This document shows positions 9,878 to 21,229 of a stretch of 64,000 nt of DNA, piece after piece. The DNA lies in assembly GCA_025331445.1 (NCBI GenBank), contig JAIWNE010000139.1, forward strand, positions 1 through 64,000, given 5' to 3'. Both the position numbers and the translations under genes were made by a program. The stretch is from Blakeslea trispora (Eukaryota; Mucoromycota; Mucoromycetes; Mucorales; Choanephoraceae). Under the pieces are notes generated by a model. That model was not told the origin of the DNA and did not search any database. It saw only the letters and a program-made list of their open reading frames with translations. Position 1 is the stretch's first letter. Each line of letters begins with the position of its first letter.

Positions 9878-12800
9878 ATGAAGAACAAAGTAACTTATGC
9901 CATTGAATACACCAAGACAAATACGCTCGCCGAAGGATACAACTTTTATATTGAGCAATATAAGAAACAGGTTGGCAATGGCAAACAGATAAAGGCAGCT
10001 CAACTGATCATTGAGCTGATCGAGTGGTTGGTGGATGTGGACGATGTTGACAATGACGAGTTCACCAAATACCTTGATCACGCTATCAAATATTGCCACA
10101 AGATAGTAAAGATACTGAAAGAAGCAGACTATTCTTTCTTGTTAGCTAAGGCTTATACCTGTTTGAGTCAAGCTTATTCCATGTAAATAAAAATTAGACA
10201 CTCTAGTTTGGATAGTTAAAAAAAAATGACATTTTCTAAATTAGGCAAGAGGTATTTGATCAAGCTATCCAATATGGCCTTGATTCGGTTCACTTGTTGC
10301 AATCACAGCAGAAAGAAGATGATGATGCTATGGACATCGATCAGCCTAAAGTTAGAGTTGCACTTCAATTTGCCTATCGATTACTGGGCAACATCTATTT
10401 CAATAAGGGGCTTCATCCCAAAGCCTGCCGTTATTCCGATTATGAACACTCCCTCCAATTCTACAGACTAGAACGGCAAGTGATCGACATCATGACGCTA
10501 GCCGATATCGACTCAACAGACGAAGACGATCTGACCAAATTAAGACAGTCATCCCATTTTAATATGGGCGTGATGGAGCGCAAACTGCCTGAGCATTACA
10601 ATGAGGCAAATGCTGATTTGAAAAGCGCGCTCAAGTTGGCACAAGCGTTAAATGATTTTTCGAGTGAGAAGAATGGCTGGTGGGAACTTGGCAATTTACA
10701 CAAGACGCTAGGTGATCATGAAGCTGTGAAGCGATGTCAAGCAAGTGAACATTCAGTGGCTCTCAAATGCGGTTTAAAAGAAGATGTTATCATTTGTTTC
10801 GAAGAAAGAAGTAAGTCATATTGCATGAGATGAATAGCTTCAAACTCATTGGGTATAAAGTAAAATACCATCTTTATCTTGGTGAATACAATGCTTGTAT
10901 GAAACTTTACAAGCAACTATTGCAATTTGTAGACTCAGACTCAAAGGAAGGTTGTGTAAGTATTAAAATCTTTTTTTTTGCTTTCAAACGCTTGGCTAAT
11001 TGTATATATGACCAGAGATCGTTTTTGAGGATGATCAAGCAGGTGAAAACACTACGGGAAGAACTTGATATGCTGATCGACAAAGGAGACTTGAATGCGA
11101 AAATTGCAACCAAGTTTTTGACGTATGTTCGGCTTCTTAACTATTATGAGCTCTACCGCGTTTCGATCAAGACGATCGATACTAGCTTTATTGCTATTAC
11201 CAATGGCAGAGATTTTTCGCCACTGATCTATGCACAGATCTTACATATAAAAACAGAGGCGTTATGGAGTTTGAATGAATCGGTAACAGAAACAGGAAAT
11301 AATCCACTCGTATGTGTTGTCAATATCTTATGTATATTTAGACAAAGGAGACATACTTGCAAGCAAGTAATGAGGCTTATGATTATGTCGAAGCAAGCTT
11401 ATCCGAAAGCCCTTTAAATCAGTACATGCTCATGATCGATATCTTTCAACTTCGTGTTCAAATTTATGAATATTTTGAACTGGACTTTCAAAAGAGCACG
11501 ACAGAGAAATCCTTGGCAAATGCAATCAAACAAGAGAAGCTATTGGTAAGCAGCTTTCATACTATCCAATCGCAGATCAGCTATACTTATTTTACTCTCT
11601 CATTTTGCTATGATTAGCGATACAAATTAGAAAACAATCTGATTGGCGCTCAATCTTTGTATCCGCGTATCACGCCATCTTTTAATCAATTAGGTAGAAA
11701 GGTAAACAGTTTGCTCATTCTATGATTAAACTGGTCTAATTAAGGAATCCAATCTAGAAAATACAAGTCAAAGTGATGGCTAGTCCACCTGTTGAATTCA
11801 GTATTGTCTATGATCATGCACCAGAAACTGTACGTTTCTTGATGAATGATATTGCATCTCAATGTTGGAATACTTATGGCTTTGAGGTAAGCAGAAAGTA
11901 AGAGTTTCTGTGTTTTTTTTCTCTTCTACTCATGATTTCTTTCCTTAAAACAAAAGCCTGATATAAGTCACATCCGTACTTTGAATCATGACATTCTTCC
12001 TGAAGACTTTGTAAGCAGTGTAATCATTGAAGACAATCAATGTGTGGAAGCTCATGTTCAAAGTAAGCAATCGACAGTGACATTGTAGGCTTTAAGGAAC
12101 TCAATTCATCCTTCTCTTATTCTTTTTTAAAAAAATTAGGAATCATCAGAAAGACACCATTAGAGCTCTACTTGAATGCCAGTCGACGTTTGGAAGTTCA
12201 CCCTATTAAAGCAATTGAATATGCCATGGAAATGCAGAATGTGACAGATATATCTTTTATGGGTTTAGGCAAGAAAGTTTATAGGATACATACCGTCATT
12301 AAACTAAACTTTTTTTTTGCAGACATTAAAGCAAACAACCAATTTGATGTTGTGCAACAAATCTTGGAGCATTCTACTGCGCTGTATCGATTGAATTTGT
12401 CATCAAACAGACTAGGTAAAGTTGATCTTTTATGGACCTAGATTTGGCCTTAATAACAGGTTGGTCTTGATAGTGAACAAAGATGTCGAAAGGCTTTTGA
12501 AGATTGTAAATCCATCTGTTGGTGAGGTTCGTTTAAGCAACAACTATCTGACAACAGGATGTCTAGATCTCTTGAGCAAGATCCGTGTTGCTGTTCTTGA
12601 TCTTTCTCACAATCCTATCGATGCTTCTATCTTTATCCAATTACCCATATTTCTTGAAAAAGTGCCTGTCTTGAAACGTCTCGAGCTAGAGAATACAAAG
12701 ATTGGTAAGGTCAACAGCGCGATTTACCGTGCTGTTCAAGAAAAGTCAGCAGCTTTTCACAGTAAGTTGAAGGTCCACTTTTTTTTTTTGATTTGCTCTA

Positions 12801-13739
12801 AATGCCTTCCTTTTTCCTCAGTGGCCTCGTCTCTTACCATGAATGTGTCGAGCAATCATTTTGAACAAGATATGTTATCCCAACTGACTGAACTTTGGCT
12901 AAAACTTAGCCGCATTGATGGACTTGAATTATCTAGCATCACAAGTGATTTTGGTTGGAATAACTTTGATACCTTATCTGAGCTACAAAGGTAAAATAGG
13001 CACACGCATAACATGCATTGTTTTCCTAAAAAAGCATTCGATCTAGTTTAACAAAAATGAGCTTCAAGTATTCAGATAAAACAACATTCAGCTATTGCCA
13101 CTTTAAAGAGTTCTTTATCATGAAAAAAACTATTCACGAATTAGACTTGACTGGATGTAATTTGGACTTGGAAGGTCAGTAAGCATGTTTCTTGTTTGCT
13201 TAGTTACTTAACGGTTTATGTTCATTAATAGATATGGTCCTGTTTGGTTATAGCCTTGCTTATATTGACAGGTTAAACAGACTGACACTTAATTCTAACC
13301 CAAATATTGGAGACGCTGGTAATTCATTTACACCTGTTTTGATTATCATTCAACTCATCATGTGAATAGGCATTAAATATCTAGATGCAGCTATAGAGAA
13401 GCAAAAGATAATATCCATCAGTGTTTCTAACTGTGGTCTTACAAGTGAGAGTAGTGAATTAATCACACGTTGGACTCGCTATCTGAAAATGATGGACATT
13501 ACAAACAATAGCATATTCAACTATGACACTCTTCCATCAGACTCGTCTGCAGTCATGCGTTTAGATCCAATCGAGGTAAATCATGGAAATTGCTAGAGTT
13601 TCTTGAATTGTCGCACTAATTTTTTTTTTCTTTTTTTTTTATAAAAAAAAATTAGCCGACACCATCTTCAACAGTTATACGTACACCTGGCATGTCTTTT
13701 CAGCCTTTATCAGATTTGCCAAACTCACCTTTTGATTGA
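9878..13739 (+). CDS. TONSL: Tonsoku-like (TONSL/TSK) TPR-LRR protein without ankyrin repeats, 988 aa
   Basis: Sixteen exons close to one frame: 9878-10182, 10245-10810, 10861-10955, 11016-11309, 11342-11545, 11618-11701, 11758-11886, 11957-12062, 12140-12268, 12323-12415, 12474-12761, 12822-12990, 13047-13174, 13232-13318, 13370-13575, 13656-13739. Residues 1-515 are TPR-like helical pairs (LLGNIYFNKG, NGWWELGNLHKTLGDHEAV). About 517-600 match the ubiquitin-like region that follows KIQVKV. The rest is leucine-rich repeats (LYRLNLSSNRL, VRLSNNYLTTGCL, LKRLELENTKIG). In animals TONSL binds MMS22L and new histone H4 and promotes homologous recombination at stalled forks. Animal TONSL carries ankyrin repeats between the TPR and ubiquitin-like parts; here exon 6 joins exon 7 directly, as in plant TSK. 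Intron 9 appears to be GC-AG. Exon 3 and 4 boundaries are the least certain. Confidence 0.82.
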
Positions 13740-14082
13740 AATAAATCAACTTGATCATTTGCATCATCTTTAGTTTAGTTTCATTTTTTAGAACTCTGTC
13801 AAGATACCCCAAAACTCTAAATAAGGTATTTACACAGCAAACGCATCCTTTGTAATCAAATCTGACAAACTGCTTTCAATGATTGGTGGAAAAGCGGATT
13901 ACTATTCATTTAGCTTCAAATTCAGACGATTCAATCAAAAATTGTTTAGTAAGACGAGTTATAGCAAATCAGAGGAGAGTCTGAACTTTCGACCAAAAAA
14001 AAAAAAAAAATATAAAAATGCTTGACAATCGTAGCTATTTTTTTTTCTTTTTTTCTTTTTACCTTATAACAAGAATTTAAAA

Positions 14083-14802
14083 ATGGGTAAGTCACCTAAA
14101 GAAGCTTTATCCACATGACTTATGTCAATAACAAAACCTTACTTATTTCGCGTCATAGTTGCCCAAGTTCAAAAGCCTGCTCCCGCCTTCACTGCTCCTG
14201 CCGTCGTTAACGGTGAATTCAAGGACATTTCTCTCTCTGATTACAAGGGCAAGTACGTTGTCTTCTTCTGGTACCCCATGGACTTCACTTTCGTCTGCCC
14301 CACTGAAATCCTTGCCTTCTCTGAACGTGTCAAGGAATTCGAAGCTTTGGACACTGTTGTCATTGGTGCTTCCACTGATTCTGGTAAGTCATAAAGTGTG
14401 TTGGAAAACACGGTGAGCGCAGTGTACTCATGCATACCCACAGAATTCTCTCACCTCGCTTGGATCAACACTCCTCGTAAGCAAGGTGGTCTTGGTGAAA
14501 TGAACATCCCCCTCTTGGCCGATAAGACCAAGTCTATTGCCAAGGACTACGGTGTTCTCATTGAAGAAGCCGGTGTTGCTCTCCGTGGTCTCTTTATCAT
14601 TGACCCCAACGGTGTCGTTCGCCAAATCACCATCAACGATCTCCCCGTCGGTCGTTCCGTTGATGAAGTCCTTCGTCTTGTTGAAGCTTTCCAATTCACT
14701 GACAAGCACGGTGAAGTTTGCCCTGCTAACTGGAAGGCTGGTTCCAAGACCATCAAGCCCGATGTTGAAAAGTCCAAGGAATATTTCAACACTGTCAACT
14801 AA
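14083..14802 (+). CDS. TSA1: Typical 2-Cys peroxiredoxin (thioredoxin peroxidase), 195 aa
   Basis: Exons are 14083-14086, 14159-14383 and 14444-14802; introns are 72 and 60 nt. The first coding exon is only ATG plus one G. The enzyme reduces H2O2 and organic peroxides using thioredoxin, in the cytosol. Peroxidatic Cys48 sits in FTFVCPTE and resolving Cys169 in [13 protein letters not shown] (in [13 protein letters not shown]) and a C-terminal YF (KEYFNTVN) are both present, the pair of features linked to sensitivity to over-oxidation and hence to signalling or chaperone roles. Length and Cys position match yeast Tsa1. Codon use is strongly biased, as in a highly expressed gene. Confidence 0.97.
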
Positions 14803-14854
14803 ATTTAACTGTACTTTACGTCCTATACATGTAGATATCTAAAGACGCGAAACA

Positions 14855-14860
14855 AATAAA
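14855..14860 (+). terminator. poly(A) signal of the peroxiredoxin gene
   Basis: Exact AATAAA 53 bp after the stop codon. Confidence 0.5.
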
Positions 14861-15479
14861 GAAACATACCGTGTAGCATTGCTTTTTATTTCATCTGAAA
14901 GACTTGTAACATAATACTTTAAATCGCAATATTAAAGTCGTTTCAAACTCAAAATTACAACAAAACAAACAAAAACTTTAGTTTATGCATTACTGAAACT
15001 CAAAAACAAAGAATACACCTTGAACCTATAAAGTTAGACAGATTTAGTCCTTGTCTTGTAAAGCTAGACCGAACTGAATTTTGCTTATGCAATTGAATTT
15101 CACCGTTAAAACCCTTAGCCTTTCGTATTCTATACATTCAACCTCTGGTCAAGTTGTTGCTTTTTTCTGCAGATTGGCTAAAACAAAGTTCTTCTCGTTT
15201 CATTTATGGTAGTGTCTTTTAAAAGCGAACTTGTTTTTTCTTCAATGCAAAAAAATCACAGCATTCATTTCAAAAGCTCAAATGACAAAAAGTCAAGAGC
15301 TGTAAACTTTACAACTTCACATGCTTAGTATTTCATTCTCTTTAAGCTGCATTTTGTCTCACGAAAATCTTTAGTAAACTTCAAATGCATATTCAAAGAG
15401 CGACCGAGAAACGAAAAGACATTAGGCATCGCTAAGGTTCTTTTTGTTGTAGATCCCTTATAAGGCTTTGAGCTTCATG
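14861..15479. other. Intergenic, no gene recognised
   Basis: AT-rich sequence between the peroxiredoxin poly(A) signal and the transposase remnant. No ORF with recognisable content. It may contain the eroded 5' part of the transposon. Confidence 0.4.
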
Positions 15480-15960
15480 GTATACATTGAAACTGTCATA
15501 TCTTTTCGGTCTGCTAAGGGAGCTCGAACTGTTGTTGTTCAGCCTAAGATTAGAGCTAGAACAACTACTATTTTGAGGGGAATATCTTCGCAGGGTATCA
15601 TTAACATAAATGTTAGGATGCCTTAAGAGCAGACCTCAAAGAAAAGTCATGGGTGAGTCAAAGGCAAGAAAAGACAGTAGGAGCTGTTCTTGGCTACTAT
15701 TTCAAACTTGTTTCTGATGCAATGGATGTGCTTGGTTGACATGAGCAATTCAAAAGACATCACCTCATTGCGAACAATACTCCTATACATGTCTCGAATC
15801 AAATTGAAAAGCTAATTGTCGCTCGAGGTATGCCTTCTGTCATATTCTCCTGAGATCGACTCTATTGAGCAGTTTTAGTCTGTGATAAAGAGCAAAATGA
15901 AGAGATAAATTGTTGGAAGAGGAGACTTTGACTTTGAGGATAGTTGATGGCTGTCACAGT
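15480..15960 (+). pseudogene. Decayed Tc1/mariner (IS630-like) transposase remnant, copy A
   Basis: Reading across frames on the + strand gives successive pieces of a DDE transposase catalytic region: KIRARTTTILRGISSQGIIN, then IANNTPIHVSNQIEKLIVAR (the DNAPIH-type block with the second acidic residue position), then YSPEIDSIEQF and SVIKSKMKR (the SPELNPIEQFWSVVK-type block with the third acidic residue). Several stops and at least one frameshift separate the pieces, so it is dead. It is the same family as the copies near 28 kb and 51 kb. Terminal inverted repeats were not found. Confidence 0.7.
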
Positions 15961-16125
15961 GTCTGTCCAAAAAAACCTCCGATGTTTCTGTCGATACTCA
16001 GAATCAAAACTACAAGTATATTTGAATAAAGAACCTCTTCAAGATGGCACAGTCATGCAATATGATTTCAGAAAGTGTGCCATCTAGTTTGGAAAATGGT
16101 GTAGTAAAAAAAAAGAACCGAATTC

Positions 16126-16158
16126 GACGTCATTCTTTCTCAGCCAATCATACGTCAC
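16126..16158 (+). promoter_or_regulatory. CRE-like and CCAAT motifs upstream of NDUFB8
   Basis: GACGTCAT (16126-16133), CCAAT (16144-16148) and TACGTCAC (16151-16158) lie 150-182 bp before the start codon. TGACGT cores are bZIP (ATF/CREB) sites and CCAAT is bound by the HAP complex, a known regulator of respiratory genes in fungi. Binding here is inference. Confidence 0.45.
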
Positions 16159-16307
16159 AGAATGATCAAGTTGTTCAGTGTTACCTGTAAGGGAACTGGG
16201 CCAAAAAAAAATCATAGCACCAAAAAGTCTGATAGACATTATTGATTTTTTTTTTTCTTGAAGCAGTTTACTATACACCCCACTCTTATTTTTTATTTTA
16301 TTTTATA

Positions 16308-16962
16308 ATGGCCTTCCGTGCTGCTACACAACGTGCCTTGAATGTTCGCGCCATGATGAACGTCACCCGTCAGCCTATTGCTGTCACCTCTGTGCGTCCT
16401 CAATCTACTTTGAGCACAGGTGAAGTTATTGAAGATCCTCAAATTGGCGATTACCCCAACTTGCCTCGTATCAGTGCACAAGAAAGAGGTCCTTTCGGTT
16501 GGGATGACCCTCAAGACAAGCGTAACTTTGGTGAAGCTGTAAGAAGAGCCCAATGAAAAATCACAAATTTCTTTTTTGCTTACATTTAGCATACAGGTTC
16601 ATGAAGAAGATGAACTCATGGGTGTCTGGGCTCCTGATCTTCATACTTACAGCCCTCACAAGGCTGCTGCTCAACTTGCTCTTGCCTTTGGTATCTTTGG
16701 TGGTATTGCTGGCCTTGTCTACAAGACATATCCCGAGAGTCCTGTTGTAAGCACCTCAAAGCATTGTTATTTATTCGTTTCCTTACTTTTTTTTTCTTAG
16801 GTTAAGCGTACCTATCCCTACAATGGTTTGACTGAAGAATTTGGTTCTCGCGAAACTGACACTCGTCCTCGTGGTGTAAGCATTGACTGATTCATAACAA
16901 TTGCATTTTGTTAACTCATTCTTTCTTTTCTTTTTATATAGGCTCGTGCCGGCGAAGAATAG
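16308..16962 (+). CDS. NDUFB8: Mitochondrial complex I subunit NDUFB8 (ASHI family), 158 aa
   Basis: Exons are 16308-16538, 16597-16746, 16801-16875 and 16942-16962; all junctions are phase 0 and GT-AG. Residues 1-about 35 are Arg/Ala-rich and acid-free, a mitochondrial presequence. The core has the family signature GPFGWDDPQDKRNFGE, then VHEEDELMGVWAPDLH. A single membrane helix follows (LALAFGIFGGIAGLVY) and a polar tail ends ARAGEE. It is an accessory subunit of NADH:ubiquinone oxidoreductase in the inner membrane and has no catalytic residues. Its presence implies a complex I respiratory chain, unlike that of Saccharomyces. The last coding exon is only 21 nt. Confidence 0.93.
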
Positions 16963-16994
16963 ATATATAAATATGGATAAAACGATATTGTAGT

Positions 16995-17000
16995 AATAAA
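16995..17000 (+). terminator. poly(A) signal of NDUFB8
   Basis: Exact AATAAA 33 bp after the stop codon. Confidence 0.45.
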
Positions 17001-18175
17001 GCTTGACGAAAAAGAAAGTGAAAGACTTTAGAACGAATCAAAGACAGAGACACCATTAGAGAACCCAGACAGAAAGAGAGCATGTAGAAAGAAGGAAAAG
17101 CAGCTTATGTGCGATACTACACCTTGTTTTTCTCTCACTCTCTCAAATGTATACTTTTCCTTTGTTATGCTAATTATTTAGATATTCAACATGTAGCCCC
17201 CCATTATTGTTTTGACATAGCTGATCAGCCAATGCAAATTCGAGGGTATTTCGGTATAGATTACATTCTTCAATCTCTTGATAGGAATCAGGAATTAGTG
17301 CAACTCATAAGATCTCAGCATAGCTCTGAGCGTATATTTGTAAAATACAGAAATGGCAACACTACTTTTTTGTTCTCAGCGAATCTGTCAAAGATAAAGC
17401 GAGTTTAAATGTGTTATTTTATGCTACAATGAGATGCAATTATCTATTGCCTTGACATTTGACTTGATAGATGTAGTTTTCTTGTTTAGGACAAGTATAG
17501 AAAGTTGCATTTAAATCAAATTTCTTATTATAGCAAGCATATACTTGCTTCATATTCAATGTTTTAGTCAAGTTGCATGTACAAAAGACGTTACTTTAAA
17601 GTGAGTATCTCTGGCCTACTTTAGCTTAAAGTCTGATATCCTTTGTTGATCCCCCCAAAAAAGGATTACAAAGTATATTCATTGATAACAGATAAATATA
17701 ACTTTCTTATTCAGCCTTGCCTTGATACGCCATACAATAGTACACTTTAATTGTCTTCATATTCTTGAGAAATGCTACTCTTATATACTCCTAAATTGAA
17801 TGGTATTATAGGGTTTGAAACGATCAAAGCTCAAAGGGATTGCTACTCTTTTATTACATAATCTTTTACCAAACCGTTCTTAAATCGAGCAACTACTGTC
17901 CAGCTTCTAGTGAGGAATGGCCTTGAACTCCTTTCTAAATGTCAAATGATGAAAAGAAACATTTTCTGTTCTGACTGTGTCTCTGGCAATCAAAGTTCAA
18001 AAGTCCGCCACTCTGTTCTTACTAGCGGACTTCTAAGCTTGTACAATTAAGCAAGAATAAGAAACTTCTGTTCAGAACATACTAAAATAAGCGAGAATCT
18101 CTTTATCTCTTTTCTCTCTTTTCTTTTCTTTGTTTATTTTCTCCCCCCTTAATTTTCCTTGCTTAAAATACAGAA
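17001..18175. other. Intergenic, no gene recognised
   Basis: About 1.2 kb, AT-rich. A 99-codon + strand ORF at 17109-17408 has no recognisable domain and sits in low-complexity DNA. A pyrimidine-rich tract at 18100-18150 just before the glyoxalase II start looks like a promoter or 5' UTR. Confidence 0.45.
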
Positions 18176-19171
18176 ATGAAGATTATTCCCATCAGTGTGC
18201 TTGAAGACAATTATTCTTATATCCTTATAGATGATAAGACAAAAGAAGCTGCTGTCATTGATCCTGTGGAGCCTATAAAGATTTTAAATGTCATCAGCCA
18301 AACAGGCTCCAAACTTTCCAGGTAGAAATCAGTAGTTTGCCTTTTTACCGCTTTCCCTAATTGTTGTTCTATCTTTTTTTTCTCTTTCATGCCTTCTCCT
18401 TCTTTCTCCAACAATTTCAATTGTAGTGTGTTTACAACACATCATCATTGGGATCATGCTGGTGGAAATATTGAGCTTGTAGGTAAAGATCAGAAATCAT
18501 CCCCCCCCCCTTTTTTTATTTTATTTTAGGATTCAAGTAACACAATGTATATTTATACAGCCAAGAAACCTGGATTAGCAGTCTATGGTGCAGATGCTCG
18601 TATACCAGAAATCAATTACGTTTGCAAAGACCACGAAGAATTCAAACTAGGCTCTTTAGAAATCACGCCTTTACATACACCTTGTCACACAAAGGGACAT
18701 GTTTGTTACTATGTGTCAGACCCAAACTCTGGTGAAAAAGCTGTATTTACTGGTGACACTCTTTTTGTGGGTGGTGTTGGTAAATTTTTTGAAGGTGATG
18801 CTCGCGATATGTATAGAATACTGTTTCATGTGCTTACAAAGTTGCCTGATGAAACATGGGTCTACTGTGGCCATGAATATACAAAGAACAACTTGAAAGT
18901 AAATAAGGGGAAATATGAGCAATTCGGAAAAAAAGAGATTAATTTGTACTATTAGTTTGCATTAACTGTAGAACCACATAATGAAGCACTTTTAGCTAAA
19001 TGGAGTTGGTGTCAAGACAAAGCTATCACTGTGCCATCTACTATCGGGCAAGAAAAGATGTTTAACCCTTTCCTAAGAGTCAACGAACAATCATTACAAG
19101 TGATGGCAGGAAAATCTGATCCAGTAGAAGTATTACATACACTGAGAGAAATGAAGAACAATTTTGTTTAA
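18176..19171 (+). CDS. GLO2: Glyoxalase II (hydroxyacylglutathione hydrolase), 260 aa
   Basis: Exons are 18176-18321, 18427-18478, 18530-18898 and 18956-19171. The enzyme hydrolyses S-lactoylglutathione to lactate and glutathione, the second step of methylglyoxal detoxification. It belongs to the metallo-beta-lactamase fold: TTHHHWDHAGG supplies metal ligands His54, His56, Asp58 and His59, then HTKGHVCYY, FTGDTLFVGGVGKF and CGHEYTKNNLKFA supply further metal and glutathione contacts. The start MKIIPISVLEDNYSY is the usual cytosolic start; no presequence is seen, so this is probably the cytosolic isoform. Length matches the family. The gene converges on the neighbouring minus-strand gene with 46 bp between stop codons. 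Confidence 0.96.
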
Positions 19172-19178
19172 AAAAGAG

Positions 19179-19184
19179 TTTATT
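19179..19184 (-). terminator. poly(A) signal of the four-TM gene, minus strand
   Basis: AATAAA on the minus strand, 33 bp after the stop at 19218 and 8 bp beyond the opposing glyoxalase II stop. Confidence 0.4.
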
Positions 19185-19200
19185 ATGATGAACAAAACAA

Positions 19201-19206
19201 AATAAA
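19201..19206 (+). terminator. poly(A) signal of glyoxalase II
   Basis: Exact AATAAA 29 bp after the stop codon and 11 bp before the stop of the opposing gene, so the two transcripts should overlap at their 3' ends. Confidence 0.45.
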
Positions 19207-19217
19207 AAAAAAAGAGC

Positions 19218-20785
19218 TTAGCTAGCACTTGCAAGAAGGTTGTTTGAAGACGAAGAAGGGTCCATCAGTGTTTGGTTCTGTTTGTCTTCTAAATCCTCCT
19301 CATCTTGCTGATCAATCGTTGAAAGCGGCATATACGCATTATCGTTATTCGCATAGGCAGTAGACCAAAGACCCGATTTAGAGTTTTCTTGCTTTACCTC
19401 ATCCTTGATCTCTTCTTCATTACTTTCTTGCTCTTGATGATCATGGTCTTCAGTAGCAATCATTTGAGTTGTGTCATCAGCAGGAGGCTCTTCTGAGCGA
19501 TACGTTTCATACTCCATACGTTCTGCTGACAGTGCATCTAGTCTTCTCTGGCGCTCAATTGCTTCTTCGTCCTCTTGAAGTGTGTTGACAACTTCATGAT
19601 AGCGGTTCCAGGATTCTTCTTCTGTACGTTCAGGCATAGGAGGGGGATGGTAAGATTCAGGATCTTGCGACAAGTCCAAGGGATGAATAATTAAGCCTGA
19701 GTTGCGGTTGGAGCCCGCCTTATTGCCATTCATTGATTTGCGTCTACCAAAGTTCTTTTTGGCTCGCTTGCGCTTGGCAATTTCATCAAACAGTCTTTGG
19801 CGCTGACGGTGCATGGCGGCAGAGACGGAATTGCTTTGTTCTTTGGTTTCTTCCTTCCCTTGTTCCTTTTGAGGAAAATCGACTTCATGGTAAGTGATGG
19901 AAGAAGAACGTAGTCTTGCCTTTTCATCATCAACATAACGAGTATCATCATCGGACCAATCGTCTGTTTGATCGTACTGCTGTCTTCTCTGAGACATCAG
20001 TCGTCGTTGGTAACGAACGATAAAGAAGAGACATGCAAACTATGACCAAGCAAATGAAGCATAAGCTGCAGGAAAACAAAAGAAAAAACATGTGCACTTA
20101 CTGAAAGGACACTGTAAACAACCCAAGATACTATTCTTTCAGTAGTAAAGTTGTGCCAACGAGCTGTACAATCTGCATAGATTTGTTTCATTTCTTCACT
20201 TTGGTCAAATCCCAAATCCCACCAAAACAAGCGAGATGGATGTCTTTGAAGGCACGAATTGATCAGAAAGGGTTGGTATTTTGTGAATAATAGGATGATA
20301 TGAATACAGCCAAGAATCAAATGAATGATCAGGACAACAACCAAACCAACCATATAGACAGTGAACGCCTTGGGAGACTATAAAAATTGCCATGGGGGGA
20401 AATGAATGAGATTCATCCAAAAGAGGGTTTTCAGACTTACCCAAAATACAGAAGCAAAACCAAATATACTCCAAACGCTTATGATACCCATAAAAGTCAA
20501 GTAAGTGTAGAAATCACCAATTCGGAAGCTGTTCACCCAATCTACATTGATCATATTAAATTGCTTATTCAATTTTTTAAAAAAAAAAACTTCCTTTACC
20601 TGTCAAATAAGTGAGATCAATTGCAATCAGAATTGGGCCCATGATCTAAAAAGAATAAGGAAGTCAGTTGAATATCAATTTGGTCCTTCAGATTGTTCGA
20701 ACATTACAATCAAAAGCGCAATCACCATGCAGATAAAGCCACGATGTGTCAGAATGTTACAGCTAAGCATGTCTTTGACCCTCAT
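19218..20785 (-). CDS. Four-TM membrane protein with long charged cytosolic tail, 440 aa
   Basis: Exons (minus) are 20785-20708, 20645-20600, 20541-20441, 20377-20102 and 20039-19218; introns are 58-63 nt. The last acceptor was chosen because it joins the fourth helix to the tail in frame (VVYSVLS then FACLFFIVRYQRR); a nearer acceptor hits a stop. TM helices lie near residues 16-40, 52-75, 80-106 and 155-178. The loop between TM3 and TM4 carries Cys residues (NSCLQRHPS, YADCTARW), giving a tetraspan-like topology. The tail of about 260 residues is highly charged and contains KRKRAKKNFGRRKS, DPESYHPPPMPERTEEES and acidic stretches. I recognise no named family. The start MRVKDMLSCNILTHRGF follows a short 5' leader. 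Confidence 0.75.
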
Positions 20786-21229
20786 TTTGACAAAAAAGTG
20801 CAAGAAGACAGAAAGAGAGGAAAGAGAAGATAGATATGCAATCCTCGAGATATTCATCTTACTTTTTTTTTTTAATGTTCCATCCAATAACTTGGGGTTT
20901 CATCGGCGAAACACAATAGAGTGAAGAAGTATAAGGCCTATAGTAGTGATATCAAACCCCTTCCTGAGATAAATTATTATCACGTAAAACCCTAAAATAC
21001 CAAGTATTGCAAATGTTTAATGTAAATAAGATAAAAAAAAAACTATAGATAATGATTTTTTTTATAGCAAAAATATAATATATATGGAGTGGAGAGTAAT
21101 TGTAGATAAGCTGATGCGATGGTGAGAGGTACTTTATGCTTTCAATGAGTATAAAAAAAAAATAAGATTCTCATTTTAATTTTTTTTATAGGATAGATCT
21201 ATATAGTGTAATTACATCCACTGCTGCAT
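20786..21229. other. Intergenic between two minus-strand genes
   Basis: 444 bp: the promoter of the four-TM gene on the left and the 3' UTR of the PDH E1-alpha gene on the right. AT-rich, with no gene or clear motif. Confidence 0.5.

Noticed and set aside
17109..17408. 99-codon + strand ORF after NDUFB8
   Set aside because: No domain, no promoter signal and no homologous feel; left as intergenic.
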